Positions 32,916 through 43,248 of a stretch of 64,000 bases of DNA are shown here, one piece after another. The notes beneath the pieces were generated by a model. That model was not told where the DNA came from. It ran no database searches and saw only the letters and a list, made by a program, of their open reading frames with translations. The DNA is taken from the NCBI RefSeq assembly GCF_000003815.2, contig NC_049982.1:31595806-31659805 (forward strand), given 5' to 3'. The first letter of the stretch is position 1, and every line of letters starts with the position of its first letter. A program made the translations under genes and the position numbers. The DNA comes from Branchiostoma floridae. Its lineage: Eukaryota; Chordata; Leptocardii; Amphioxiformes; Branchiostomatidae.

Positions 32916-33060
32916 GTCTGTGTGTTTGTGTGTGTGTGTGTGTGATTGCATAAGGAAGCAGTGTGTGTGTGTGTGTGTGATTGCATATTAAAGGAAGCAA
33001 TGTGTGTGTGTGTGTGTGTGTGTGTGTGATTGCATAAGGAAGCAATGTGTGTGTGTATTG
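32916..33060. repeat. GT microsatellite cluster in a short tandem repeat
   Basis: Four (GT)n tracts separated by copies of 'gattgcataaggaagcaatg' or a close variant. The unit (microsatellite plus spacer) is itself tandemly repeated. Confidence 0.85.
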
Positions 33061-33618
33061 GGTATTGAAAATAAGAAACACAAGTCATGTTCCGCCATTG
33101 GCAACAGCAAAGTTTTTTTAGGCTTCAGCATCTTTCTGTTTATGGATCAAAAGCGCCCCCTTGCAACGTTTACTGGAACTGTGATGATAGTTTGCAGTAA
33201 GGTGTCTACTCTTGCTATTCAAAATTACTATACATCGCACATTCGAACGTGGGAGCTGCTAAGTAAGCGCGTTCAGTGTTGTATTTCATTAAATTATGCC
33301 CACGGACATTCATGCATGCAATATTCAACATAATTTTAGCACAGATGACCATCATCAAAGATGTTATTTGCATAATCAATAAAACAATCTGAAAAAGTTC
33401 AAGATGTTTTATGGAGGTATGCCAACCAGTCTCCGAAGTCTTGTTGAAATGAGTTTATTATATACCATAATCCCTCACCACCCACACACCTTGACTCCAC
33501 AGCGCTCCCTGCTTCATCATCGGACATGTTCTGGCGCCGGTGGATCTTTTTTAACAAGATTGTTCAAAGCAAGGTCAATACACCACTTCAACGCAATGAA
33601 CTAAGAAGTCGGAAATAA

Positions 33619-34040
33619 CTAGTGTGCACGGAGAGAGCGGTGGGCTTTTGTTTTGAAGGCTGATAACTTGTACACAGGAGGGAAATAAGATTCGTCAAGT
33701 GAGTTCCATAATTTTGCTGTGAGGAGAAAGAAACTGTTTCTGTAGCCTGAAGGACTTGGAAACCGGCAATTAAACAGTATAGCGATGTGGGTTTGAAGAG
33801 AACCTAGTGTTGCGCTGAAAGGCTCGCACCGGAGGGACAACATCATTGAAGCCTGCAATAGCCATAAGATTCGTCAAGTGAGTTCCATAATTTTGCTGTG
33901 AGGGGAAAGAAACTGTTTCTGTAGCCTGAAGGACTTGGAAACCGGCAATTAAACAGTATAGCGATGTGAGTCAGTTGAAGAGAACCCAGTGTTGCGCTGA
34001 AAGGCTCGCACCGGAGGGACAACATCATTGGAGCATGCAA
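33619..34040 (-). mobile_element. LINE C-terminal fragment in two direct copies
   Basis: Two minus-strand frames, 33619-33858 and 33843-34040, share SLRCEPFSATLGSLQ, HIAILFNCRFPSPSGYRNSF and LTAKLWNSLDESY. The first continues PVYKLSAFKTKAHRSLRAH to a stop. 'LWNSL...F K..' is the conserved ending of many LINE polymerases, also seen at 51490-52135. About 185 bases were tandemly duplicated after insertion. Confidence 0.75.
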
Positions 34041-34936
34041 TAGCCATGGAATTATCGGTTATAAAGGGACAGGGGTGCAACGTTTCGCCTGTGGGAGAGA
34101 GGGTCAAGCTTAGATGCTAATAACTGATTGCCAATGGCCATGCAAAATGGCCAAACCGTTTTCTGACATGAACAACGAAAGAAAGATCAGAGAGATCCAG
34201 CGTCCTTCAGCGAATTGTTCTATGTACTGTACATGTTTTCAATAACATGTTAATTTCAGCATGCGCTATCCGACCATCATATAGATCTGAATGCTATCTG
34301 AATCATATAAATCTAATCGTAATGTAGCAAGTCTATTGTTATTCTATCACTACGTCCATGCTAAATGCTCAGCAGAACTTTACTCATTTTTGCCTCCAGT
34401 ACGAACTTTCTCTGCAATCTGAACAACAAATTGAGATATTTCAGTTTCAAGATGATAGATTTGCCTTAACCGCTGCGCCAAATTTCATCTCATTTGATGC
34501 AAAAATTAGCATGATATAAAACTAATGGCATTATTACATTTTGACTCACCCTCGTGGATCGCTTATTACGAAACAAACATTCTTCATCAAAGAGCAGTTG
34601 CTACCCTCCGCCGTAATAGTGCTGTATTTAGTAACGGTGGTATGTTTACATAAACCTGTCGTAGAGATTACATAAGGATAAACGTCAACTTCCAGGTGAA
34701 CTTTACATTATCAGTGCACCCCCACCCCCCAGCGATTTTTTTTCAACTCAGGGTCTAGTTTTGATAAAAAATAACTCACTCAATGCGGGTGTATCTGGGT
34801 CAACACGAGTGTTTTGGTTGGTAGATAGCCTAGGTAATGATTTTCATCATCATCGTCATCTGTCGACCCCTTGCTAATTTGAATGATTAATTAATATAAT
34901 AAACAGAGTTTGTAAATCAGCTAGGAGTCTTCACAA
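34041..34936. other. No gene seen
   Basis: AT-rich sequence with a C-run at about 34722. No coding or inverted-repeat signal. Confidence 0.35.
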
Positions 34937-36495
34937 ATTAGGGGTGGGTACAGGTACAGAAAATTCAGGTACTGGTCCGGTTCAGTTCAGTTCCAGAGGA
35001 TCAAGTCCAGGTCCTGACCTGAACCTAATTCAGTATGTGAGAACTTGTGAATGGACGATACTCAAAACAATGGTCCATTTGCAACAAAGAAATATGTTAA
35101 GCCCCGGTCACAAAGCGCGTACGATTCCTTGCGATTCCTTCCGATGCGCAGGATAAGCGCAGTGCGTCGTAAGTCGGGGGAGAATCGGAAGCAATGGTTT
35201 AAGTATATAAAGCCGTGGTCACAAAGCGCGTAGTGCATCGTACGATGAGGTCATAAGAGCGTGCCTGCGTCAATCGCAGTGAATCATAGTAAATCGGGGA
35301 GCGTCGTATGGCGAAAAATAGAGCTGAAATGGATTTTGAACATGTTCAAAATTTCGATATCGTCGTAAGATTTTATTTGCCCCCATAGCAGACTTCATTA
35401 CGGCAATTTTTGTCTACTGATGAGGTTATAGATTTATGAATTCTTAGCATGTTGTGATGGTTTCAGTTTTCCCTGATATTGTGGATATTGACGAAAAGGG
35501 AAAATATATCAGTCGCAACTGCCACAGTCGCAACCAGAGAACAGCGCGCCCCGCACAGGTGATGGAGACAATTGTTTGATCGCTTCATGCACGTGAGTTT
35601 ATAATTAGATCAAATCTAAGCTCTCGTCGGTCTTGGGTCAGTTTACAATAATCGTAATAACCATGGGGACAACTCGAACATAAAGGCAGGCTCTATGAGT
35701 CGGAAATATATATGATATAATGCTTATGATATGAGTTTTGTATGATGGCATCTTTTTGTTGATAGCATATCATGATACGATCTTCAAAAGAGCCTGACAC
35801 GGAGAGCCGGCAAGCAGGCCGAGATAATCGTACCAGTACTCACGCTTGATTTGAACTTTTCTTGTAATGCTCCTGTTGTCATGGTCTCTTTTAATTTATT
35901 TTTACAGTTAAATATATTATAGGAAGGTATTCAACAACTAAGTCCACATTTTGTTGGTTAAAGAAGCACAAAAGCGGCCAGGCGGCTATTCAAAAGAAAC
36001 ACAAGTAAAAAATCGTATGACGCTGGAAAAATTTTGAACACCATCCGATGCGTTGCGATGGCTGATTTTGCTTACGATTTTGCTGCGATTTACTGCGCTC
36101 ATCGTACGATATGCGGAATATACCATCGCAAGAAATCGTACGCGCTTTGTGACCGGGGCTTTAAGTGGAGTATTCAACTCCCACTCTGGGCGTTTTAAAA
36201 TCCTACAAGGCTAACTGCCTCTGTACCATTGACTGTAAAACTTGGTAGAAACGACTATAGACTCGACTCTACTTCGCTCTTGTTATTTTCCTCGATCGGT
36301 AAGCCCCGAAACGTGTGAATGCCTGATCATACTAGTATGTTCATTTTCCAATAGGTCTAACCAAGGAGCTTTCGGTCTAACATCCGGTCTACCGGATTTT
36401 TTCAGCTCCGGTTTTTCTGGACCGGTCCGATAAGAAAAACCGGTTTTGTACCGGTACGGTTTACCGAGTACGGTGTACCGGTACCCAGCCCAGGT
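34937..36495. mobile_element. 'GGTACC' repeat family, copy 4, split by a nested insertion
   Basis: Left part 34937-35096 begins 'taggggtgggtacaggtaca' and stops in the middle word 'caacaaagaaatatg'. The right part 36165-36495 resumes 'tggagtattcaactcccact' and ends 'ccggtacccagcccag'. Other copies are continuous here, so the inserted 35101-36160 segment is younger. Confidence 0.75.
35101..36160. mobile_element. Nested TTAA element with 'GCCCCGGTCACAAAGCGCG' ends
   Basis: GCCCCGGTCACAAAGCGCGT at 35101 has its complement, ACGCGCTTTGTGACCGGGGC, ending near 36159. TTAA lies at both junctions (35097-35100, 36161-36164). An internal partial copy of the terminus occurs at about 35209-35245 ('aagccgtggtcacaaagcgc'). 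Subterminal words such as 'gcgattccttccgatgcg' and 'ccgatgcgttgcgatggc' recur on both sides. No transposase; piggyBac- or Kolobok-like by target site. Confidence 0.75.
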
Positions 36496-37085
36496 CTACC
36501 GAGTCCGGTGTACCTACCTACCTACCTACCTAGTCCCTTGACCTCCAGGTCGTTGTCCGGTGTACCGGTACTCAGCCCAGGTGTACCGAGTACGGTGTAC
36601 CGGTACCCAGCCCAGGTGTACCGAGTCCGGTGTACCTACCTACCTACCTACCTAGTCCCTTGACCTCCAGGTCGTTGTCCGGTGTACCGGTACTCAGCCC
36701 AGGTGTACCGAGTACGGTGTACCGGTACCCAGCCCAGGTGTACCGAGTACGGTGTACCGGTACCCAGCCCAGGTGTACCGAGTACGGTGTACCGGTACAC
36801 AGCCCAGGTGTACCGAGAACGGTGTACCGGTACCCAGCCCAGGTGTACCGAGTACGGTGTACCGGTACACAGCCCAGGTGTACCGAGAACGGTGTACCGG
36901 TACCCAGCCCAGGTGTACCGAGTACGGTGTACCAGTTCCCAGCCCAGGTGTACCGAGTACGGTGTACCGGTACCCAGCACAGGTGTGCCGAGTACGGTGT
37001 ACCGGTACCCAGCCCAGGTGTACCGAGTCCGGTGTACCGGTACCCAGCACAGGTGTGCCGGGTACGGTGTACCGGTACCCAGCCC
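36480..37085. repeat. 35-bp minisatellite derived from the 'GGTACC' element terminus
   Basis: The unit 'ggtgtaccggtacccagccc' plus 'aggtgtaccgagtac' repeats about ten times from about 36690 to 37085. Before it a 120-bp block with (CTAC)n and 'cttgacctccaggtcgttgt' occurs twice (36482-36600, 36601-36720). The unit matches the right terminus of copy 4, which it directly follows. Because 35 is not a multiple of 3, all frames stay open in turn; none is a real protein. Confidence 0.9.
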
Positions 37086-37130
37086 TATTCACAATCATAC
37101 CGCATGTTCTGCAAAGTCACTTGGCAGCAG

Positions 37131-37235
37131 TTGATCAGGCCATATTGGTTTGATTATATGCTCGACATCCTCTGGAAACATCCAAAACTGATGCGAGCGT
37201 GCGAATAAAAAAACGCTTGGCCAAAATAAAAAGTT
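37131..37235. mobile_element. Fragment of the 'GGCCATGTTGATTTGA' MITE family
   Basis: 'ggccatattggtttgattat' then 'gctcgacatcctctggaaac' and 'ctgatgcgagcgtgcgaata' match the ends of 44815-45446 and 59950-60355. Confidence 0.55.
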
Positions 37236-37794
37236 GCCCTCATTATCAAATCTATGTGATCAGGAAGGTTGAACAAATGACCCAATACATAAAGTATGGT
37301 GTACCAAACAATATGTTCTTTTTTGTTATTTCACATTGTCATCCTTGTCTGCGGTATCAACTTCAGAATTCTACAACTTACACTGCCTGAAAAGCCTCAT
37401 TTCCAGGATGGAAACTGACTTACACAGTCCTGGAAATTAAACATGTCCTTCAAAATCCGGAGGTTTCATGCCTGCAAACGAGACGTGTACAGTCCTTTAC
37501 ATGTCCTAGAATCTCGCGGAAACGAACCATTTCTGTGTGCAGGACGTGTAAAGGGCTTGAAATACCCTTACAGATTCCCTTGAAACAACCTTACACAACA
37601 GGACATGAGCCGTGTGTTGCATTGTGTGTTGGCGGAATATGCATACATTAGCGGCCAATTACCACCTAATTATCTTTCCCCGGTCTGCCTCACCCAGTGC
37701 ATCCCTTTTGTCATGGAAAGTGGCGTCGAGAGATCTGACGCCCTTCCCCCCCCCCCCCCCCCCCTTTCTGGATTTTGCCCCCCTTGTTATATCC
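37236..37794. other. No gene seen; C-run
   Basis: A run of about 20 C is at 37745-37765. Otherwise unassigned. Confidence 0.4.
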
Positions 37795-38925
37795 AACTTT
37801 CGTCAGCACGCGCGGATCCAGGGGGAGGCGCGCCAGGCGCGCGCCTCCCCCTTCAGCTGACAAAAAAAAAAAAAAATTAGCAAGATAAACCCAGGCTACT
37901 AGGGGTCTTCGGAAGTTATGCCAGGAATATTGACAACGTTATAAAACTAATTCGCTTATTTGAAAGGAGATTTTCTGGTAATTATTAAGAGAAACTTGCA
38001 GTTTGCAATTAATATTGGGTTTTTCGAGTCACGTAAACTTACGGTAAAGGCCCGGGGCACGGCCGCATCAATTTCTCCCCATGAAACTGGTGGGTCGCTG
38101 TAAGCCAAAATCGGCGCTCAAAGATATAGAAAGAGCGTGAAAATTTTGTAAGATTTCCAGAAAATCAGCGGAATTTAATTATTTTTGATAAACTGGTGAT
38201 TTCTATCGTCCGTCATCAGAGAGACGCAACCGGTCGACCCCGCCCTGGGAAAATCGGCGTCGTGCGCCGACATCCCCCTCCCCACCCCAGTTCTGATCAG
38301 TCGCCGCAATGACCGTGCTGAAGTTTTTGTTGTCATTTCCCCCCGATTAATCGTCATCAATTGCCACCACAGAAGCAAAAAGAGTCCGAAATATATGCAA
38401 TTTCAAATGCGCAAGACACTTTCAAAATCGTCTCCGGCAAGCCGCTCAGATCCCATGAGATTTCTATGCGATTTTATAGGAGTGCGAGCCGCTTCGCGGT
38501 GAAAGGCAAATCGGCAGCCAGGTACAAATAATTTTGCGATATTGCTTGTGTTGCGTGGCGTCATTTATGAATATTAACAAATAGAAACTAGTCTTCGTTC
38601 GGTTTGTTAGGTTTGTCCTCAGTGGTAGTTGCTAAAAATAGTAAAAAAATGTCCCTAACGTGAACTAGACAGCCACAGACATGACAAAAAGTTAGTGTTA
38701 GTTTGCTTCTCAAATTTGCTCAGAGATGGCTCTAAAATGCACCAGAGAGCCTCTATTTCTTAAAATTTTTCTGGGGGAGGCCCCCCATACCCCCCCAACG
38801 AGAGGGGGGGAACCCCCCTCTCGTGCTCTCCCCCCGCGCAGCTTGCGCTGCACGGCCGCGGCCTTCGGCCGCGTCATGGTGCGCGCCCCCCCCTTAGCAA
38901 ATTTCTGGATCCGCCAGTGGTCAGT
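37795..38925. mobile_element. GC-rich element with GGATCC-containing inverted ends
   Basis: The left end 'cacgcgcggatccaggggga' and right end 'atttctggatccgccagtgg' are inverted over about 12-14 bases. Both subterminal zones are extremely GC-rich (gcgcgccaggcgcgcgcctc at left; ggccgcggccttcggccgcg at right). The interior holds poly-A at 37861 and AT-rich sequence with no frame of note. Probably a non-autonomous DNA element. Confidence 0.5.
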
Positions 38926-38944
38926 ATCTAACTTTCGTAATATG

Positions 38945-39600
38945 CCGAATCCTGGATATCCAGGAATCGTCCTGAGCAGAAGGACGATTCTTGGATATCC
39001 AGAAATCGTCGCAAACAGGACGTTTCCTGGATAGACGACGGTGTTTATCCAGAACGTGTACGTGGGGGTGGAGCTTCCTGTTTTCGAGGGAGGAGACTAT
39101 GCGGAGGGCGGGGGCATGTTGTTTTCGTCAGAAAGCCGCCATCTTTGTATCTCCCAGCAAGAAGATCGTGTAGTTTATTCTGTTGATCCTGGTGTTACAG
39201 AACTTAAACGAATGTTGATAATGATACTTTGATGTTTACATGTTACTTACTTATCAGGCCCAAAATGCTTTTTGCGTAATGAATTAACAAATGGCAGTCA
39301 AGATGTGATAAAGTTACTGTTGTTTTCCGTATAGCGACACATTCACGGTAACGTGTCAATAGCATCCAGATGCCGTCCCTTTGTCACACAAGGCCTGGTC
39401 CACATCCTGGATATCCAGAAAACGGCTTGAACAGGAGGACGCTTCCTGGATATCCAGAAGACGGCTTGAACAGGCTCAGGACGAATCCTGGATATCCAGA
39501 AAACGGCTTGAACAGACTCAGGACGAATCCTGGATATCCAGAAAACGGCCTGAACAGGAGGACGATTCCTGGATATCCAGAAAACGGCCTGAACGCCTGA
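38945..39600. repeat. 'CCTGGATATCCAG' minisatellite, two clusters
   Basis: Cluster 1 (38945-39035) has three units, and cluster 2 (39403-39600) six units of about 27-36 bases. Each has the perfect 12-bp palindrome CTGGATATCCAG followed by 'aaaacggcttgaacagg' or a close variant. A further lone unit is at 40008-40022. In one frame cluster 2 encodes repeats like PGYPENGLNR, but unit lengths change frame and no start or splice signals are seen. Confidence 0.8.
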
Positions 39601-40279
39601 CGAAAATAAGGAATTCTCCCGCCATTTTTGATTTGCGAGCCAGCGGTCACTGTGGGTCACGCACGCACCGCAATGGTATCCTGCACCGCGGGTGCCCCGT
39701 AATACTCTGAACGCATGTCTAAAGACAACCGTTGTCCACAACGATAGACAATAACAGTCGCACGACTATATTATGTGTTGTGTGTTTGAAGTTGTTTTTC
39801 GTGTAGCGTCACATTCTATTTACGTGTTAGTAGCATTCAGATGACGTCCTATCATGGGGAGGGCAGCGGTCACTTCCGGGTTTTAATCTCTCGCAACTTG
39901 AGTCTGTCGAGGTCTCACGAGGTCGACCCATATATGGAAAAATGGGCGTGCATAATAATGTTTTCTGTACTGTCAACCACCATGATTGACGGTACCGGAA
40001 GTACGAATCCTGGATATCTAGTTTTCGTAAGGTTTTTTGACGATTCCTGGAGCCGCCGAAAAGTAGATGCGACACCCCTCCCCATTTATTCGGCAGTTTC
40101 TGTAATAGCACCATATATTTATTCATATTGAAACAAGACAATTTTTATTAGTGTTTGCTCGTGTGTATGATAGGTTGAAGTCGCGAGTGCCTTTTGTATG
40201 TCATAGAATGCCGGCTGGTCTCTTGTTGTCTTCTAGTCTTCGTAGGCTACTAGTATGCACTTCTTGACGGCATGCAGGG
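39601..40279. other. No gene seen
   Basis: Unique sequence between the minisatellite and the gapped palindrome. Nothing recognised beyond the lone CTGGATATC unit. Confidence 0.35.
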
Positions 40280-40282
40280 TAG

Positions 40283-41110
40283 TACATAGACTCCCTTGTA
40301 GTCTTTGGAACGGGGCTGGGGTTTTTTTGGGGGGAGGGGGGCGTTGGTCCGCGACTTTCAACGTTGACTATGTTCTCTTGTGCCGGGAAAGGGAGTTTTC
40401 CGAGTATGGAGTTTGCTGTGAAAGGGAGTTTNNNNNNNNNNNNNNNNNNNNNNNNNNNNNNNNNNNNNNNNNNNNNNNNNNNNNNNNNNNNNNNNNNNNN
40501 NNNNNNNNNNNNNNNNNNNNNNNNNNNNNNNNNNNNNNNNNNNNNNNNNNNNNNNNNNNNNNNNNNNNNNNNNNNNNNNNNNNNNNNNNNNNNNNNNNNN
40601 NNNNNNNNNNNNNNNNNNNNNNNNNNNNNNNNNNNNNNNNNNNNNNNNNNNNNNNNNNNNNNNNNNNNNNNNNNNNNNNNNNNNNNNNNNNNNNNNNNNN
40701 NNNNNNNNNNNNNNNNNNNNNNNNNNNNNNNNNNNNNNNNNNNNNNNNNNNNNNNNNNNNNNNNNNNNNNNNNNNNNNNNNNNNNNNNNNNNNNNNNNNN
40801 NNNNNNNNNNNNNNNNNNNNNNNNNNNNNNNNNNNNNNNNNNNNNNNNNNNNNNNNNNNATATTTCAAAAATTAATTTTATTTGAAAGCTAAATTTCCAA
40901 AAGCCGTGATAGCGCCTGAGTCTTCGGACGGGCCAAACACTCGCTATCAGTATCACGGCAAACTCAGTTCCACAGCAAACTCCCTTCCTCGGCAAACTCC
41001 CTTTCCCGGAACAAAAGAACATAGTCGACTAGTCAACGTTGAAAATCGCGGAACAACGCACCCAAAAAAAACAGCCCCGTTCCGAAGACTGCAAGGGAGT
41101 CTAGGTGATA
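40283..41110. repeat. Inverted repeat whose centre is the assembly gap
   Basis: The left arm (about 40283-40431: 'agactcccttgtagtctttg', 'ggaacggggctg', 'ttggtccgcgactttcaacg', 'ttgactatgttct', 'cgggaaagggagtttt') is mirrored in the right arm (about 40955-41108: 'aaactccctttcccggaac', 'agaacatagtcga', 'gtcaacgttgaaaatcgcgg', 'agccccgttcc', 'gactgcaagggagtct'). Near the gap each arm holds tandem words like 'ggcaaactccctt'. The structure is a third tandem-unit foldback. Confidence 0.75.
40432..40859. other. Assembly gap (428 N)
   Basis: Run of N. Its position at the centre of an inverted tandem repeat suggests a hairpin-induced sequencing or assembly failure. Frames drawn across it are meaningless. 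Confidence 1.
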
Positions 41111-41477
41111 CAGTTGTCGTTCCAGGCCTAGATGAGGGTGGTTTCGCTACCCAAACATGAGAGCCGTTTCGATATTCCTCCGCACTATTTCCGTCGAAAG
41201 CAAAGTCAAATGCCGACTGCAATATCATCGCTACAGTTGTATACGGAAGTTCCTTGATCCTTGAAGCCATGGGAGAGAACTTTGGCCCGACGGTGGTCCT
41301 GTTATTATTAGTTGCAGCTGACGTCCTGTCGTCCTGTTCCGCGATCTTGAGTAGAAACTCCTTGCTGATGTAAAACAATGACCAATGTTCCTCGGTACCA
41401 TCAGATAACGCACCCTGGTACATAGACACACTTGGACAGCAAGAACGCACATCCACACGCAAAGACGCGGAATTCAC
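41110..41477 (-). CDS. Possible 5' coding exon, unknown protein
   Basis: An open minus-strand frame from ATG at 41477 reads MNSASLRVDVRSCCP, SMYQGALSDGTEEHWSLFYI, SKEFLLKIAEQDDRTSAATN and FDFAFDGNSAEEY before entering the palindrome at about 41110, after which it is repeat sequence. The peptide composition is balanced, and two ATTGG (inverted CCAAT) boxes lie upstream at about 41523 and 41568. Possible exon ends inside are not clear. No domain recognised. It may be a first exon cut or altered by the palindrome, or a chance frame. Confidence 0.3.
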
Positions 41478-41639
41478 AATACCAACTCAACTGAAGAATT
41501 TGAAAATTGTGACTGGCACGTTGATTGGCCGAAGGTTTGACCCTATAATTGTGCGAGGAGAAATTCTATTGGCTTTTTCTGAAGAATTTGCACGGGCACA
41601 GACACAAAGAGCTGTGAACTACCGCTAGTACCAGCCATG

Positions 41640-43155
41640 ATGTCTATTGTTACAATCACGTCAAGGAGGTTGTTTGAGCTGCCTGATTACCCGTATTTCA
41701 CTTCACAGTAAAACAATACCTGCCTAGAAAGATGTGAAACATGCCGCTGTGATTATCAACAGCTTGAAACATCGGTAGAAATTTAACGTTCAACGTTGTC
41801 ATTTAGTTTGTACAATCAAGAACATAACCCGGGACAAAAATTTAGTACATAGAGTCAAGGAGGTTATATCTTAACATAGATCATTTCACTCAGTTTGTGC
41901 GTCGACAGTAGCCAAAGTTAGAGACAGTAACCAAGAAAATGGACTGTATTTTGTCCCGTGTTCTCTCCATTCTTTTGACAAAAAGCTGCCCATAAATCAG
42001 ATCGCAGTCCTATGTTTTCCGTATGTCCAACCGTTCGCTTCAGTTCAACTTCCTCGCTATGACGCGACAGGCACTCTATAAAAACATCGTACATCACTAG
42101 TTTACGAATTTCCAAATTAAACTTCTTTGGTTAGTTTATTTTCCTAGCTCTTCATACAAAGGGGGCAGATCACGTAACTGATTATCGCGATACACGCAGA
42201 AGTCTATTGCAGCAGTTCAGATTTATGTATGTTGAAACAGAATCTCAGTGTGAGTGCAAAATGATTAAAGAAGAAATAAGAATAATTCAATGAACGCTGG
42301 GTGTTTGTGGCCTTTGTCTGCACTAGACAATGCAATACACATCCGGCTAACGAACTGCTGTTTATGTAATGAAAATGACGAGTTTGTTTAAGCAAGGAAG
42401 TTGAAACCTCCTTGGTTTAAGACATACTTTCCTATTTATAAGCCAAGATCTATCCCTAGCATTTATTTCTTTCCGACATGTAGAAATGAATATGAATGGC
42501 CCGTTCAATACGCGCCGACCGTAGGATTTCCAAATAAGTTGGAAATATCGGGCCAAACAAATCACAGCTTCATTAATTATGATTGTTTTTTTTAGTATTT
42601 TGTAGACCTTTCTTTCTGACCTTGATTGTATTCCTAAAAATGTGGATGTCGTTTCTTTTTATAGTTGTATTTTGTTCCACTTTGTTCTGTCAGACGATGT
42701 CACGGGTAGACATACCAACCATTCAATACCCCCCGACACTCCCCCTTATTTTGTGTTTAAAATGCAAACCTCATTGCTTATTAATTGTCCAAGCATAGCC
42801 TAGGCTGGGTTGCAGGGGTAGTAGTTGCCGTAAACAGTAAACCCGCAACCCAAGCTTGGGCGCCGCCAAGCCTTTGTCTGCCTATTTCCCCTACACGTCT
42901 GGTTTAAGGGTCCTAGAAATTCCTGTACAAGCGCGAGTCCAGGTATGTAAGAAAAAAACAAGGACATTACACGCCAAACCAGGAAAGTCATGTACACAGC
43001 CAGGACACAGAACATTTCACAGGTGTGTAAGTCCCTTGAAACACCTGGAAATTATTGATTTCGTGCAGTGTTACATTAATATCCATCTTCTAATAAAGTT
43101 AACGACGTACGGCATATATTCACTCATTTAGAAGCTGCTTTATACGATTTGCAGT
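41640..43155. other. No gene seen
   Basis: AT-rich sequence with recurring 'aaggaggtt' words. No inverted ends or exons are identified. Possible promoter region for the exon that follows. Confidence 0.35.
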
Positions 43156-43248
43156 ATGGTCGAAAACAAGTACCCCTACTCCGCAACTCTCGCGAGAAGC
43201 AGGTCATTCCGTGAACAAGATGAACCGATAGCCATCGAAAATTTGGAG
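43156..43248 (+). CDS. Candidate first coding exon, unknown protein
   Basis: ATG at 43156 opens 31 codons (MVENKYPYSATLARSRSF then REQDEPIAIENLE) ending at a strong donor, GAG/GTACGT. The reading is in phase 0 and Arg/Ser/Glu-rich. The donor match and codon content suggest a real 5' exon, but I cannot find the next exon downstream in this window, and the intron could exceed 10 kb. No family is recognised. Confidence 0.3.

Noticed and set aside
36630-37208. Long overlapping frames (up to 192 codons) on both strands
   Set aside because: They are created by a 35-bp minisatellite that cycles through all three frames; no start, splice or domain support.
39343-39741. Repeat protein with VQAVFWISR units
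   Set aside because: The units come from the CTGGATATCCAG minisatellite; unit lengths are irregular and other frames are equally open.
40201-41022. Frames crossing the N run, up to 273 codons
   Set aside because: Most residues are unknown; flanks are inverted repeat sequence.
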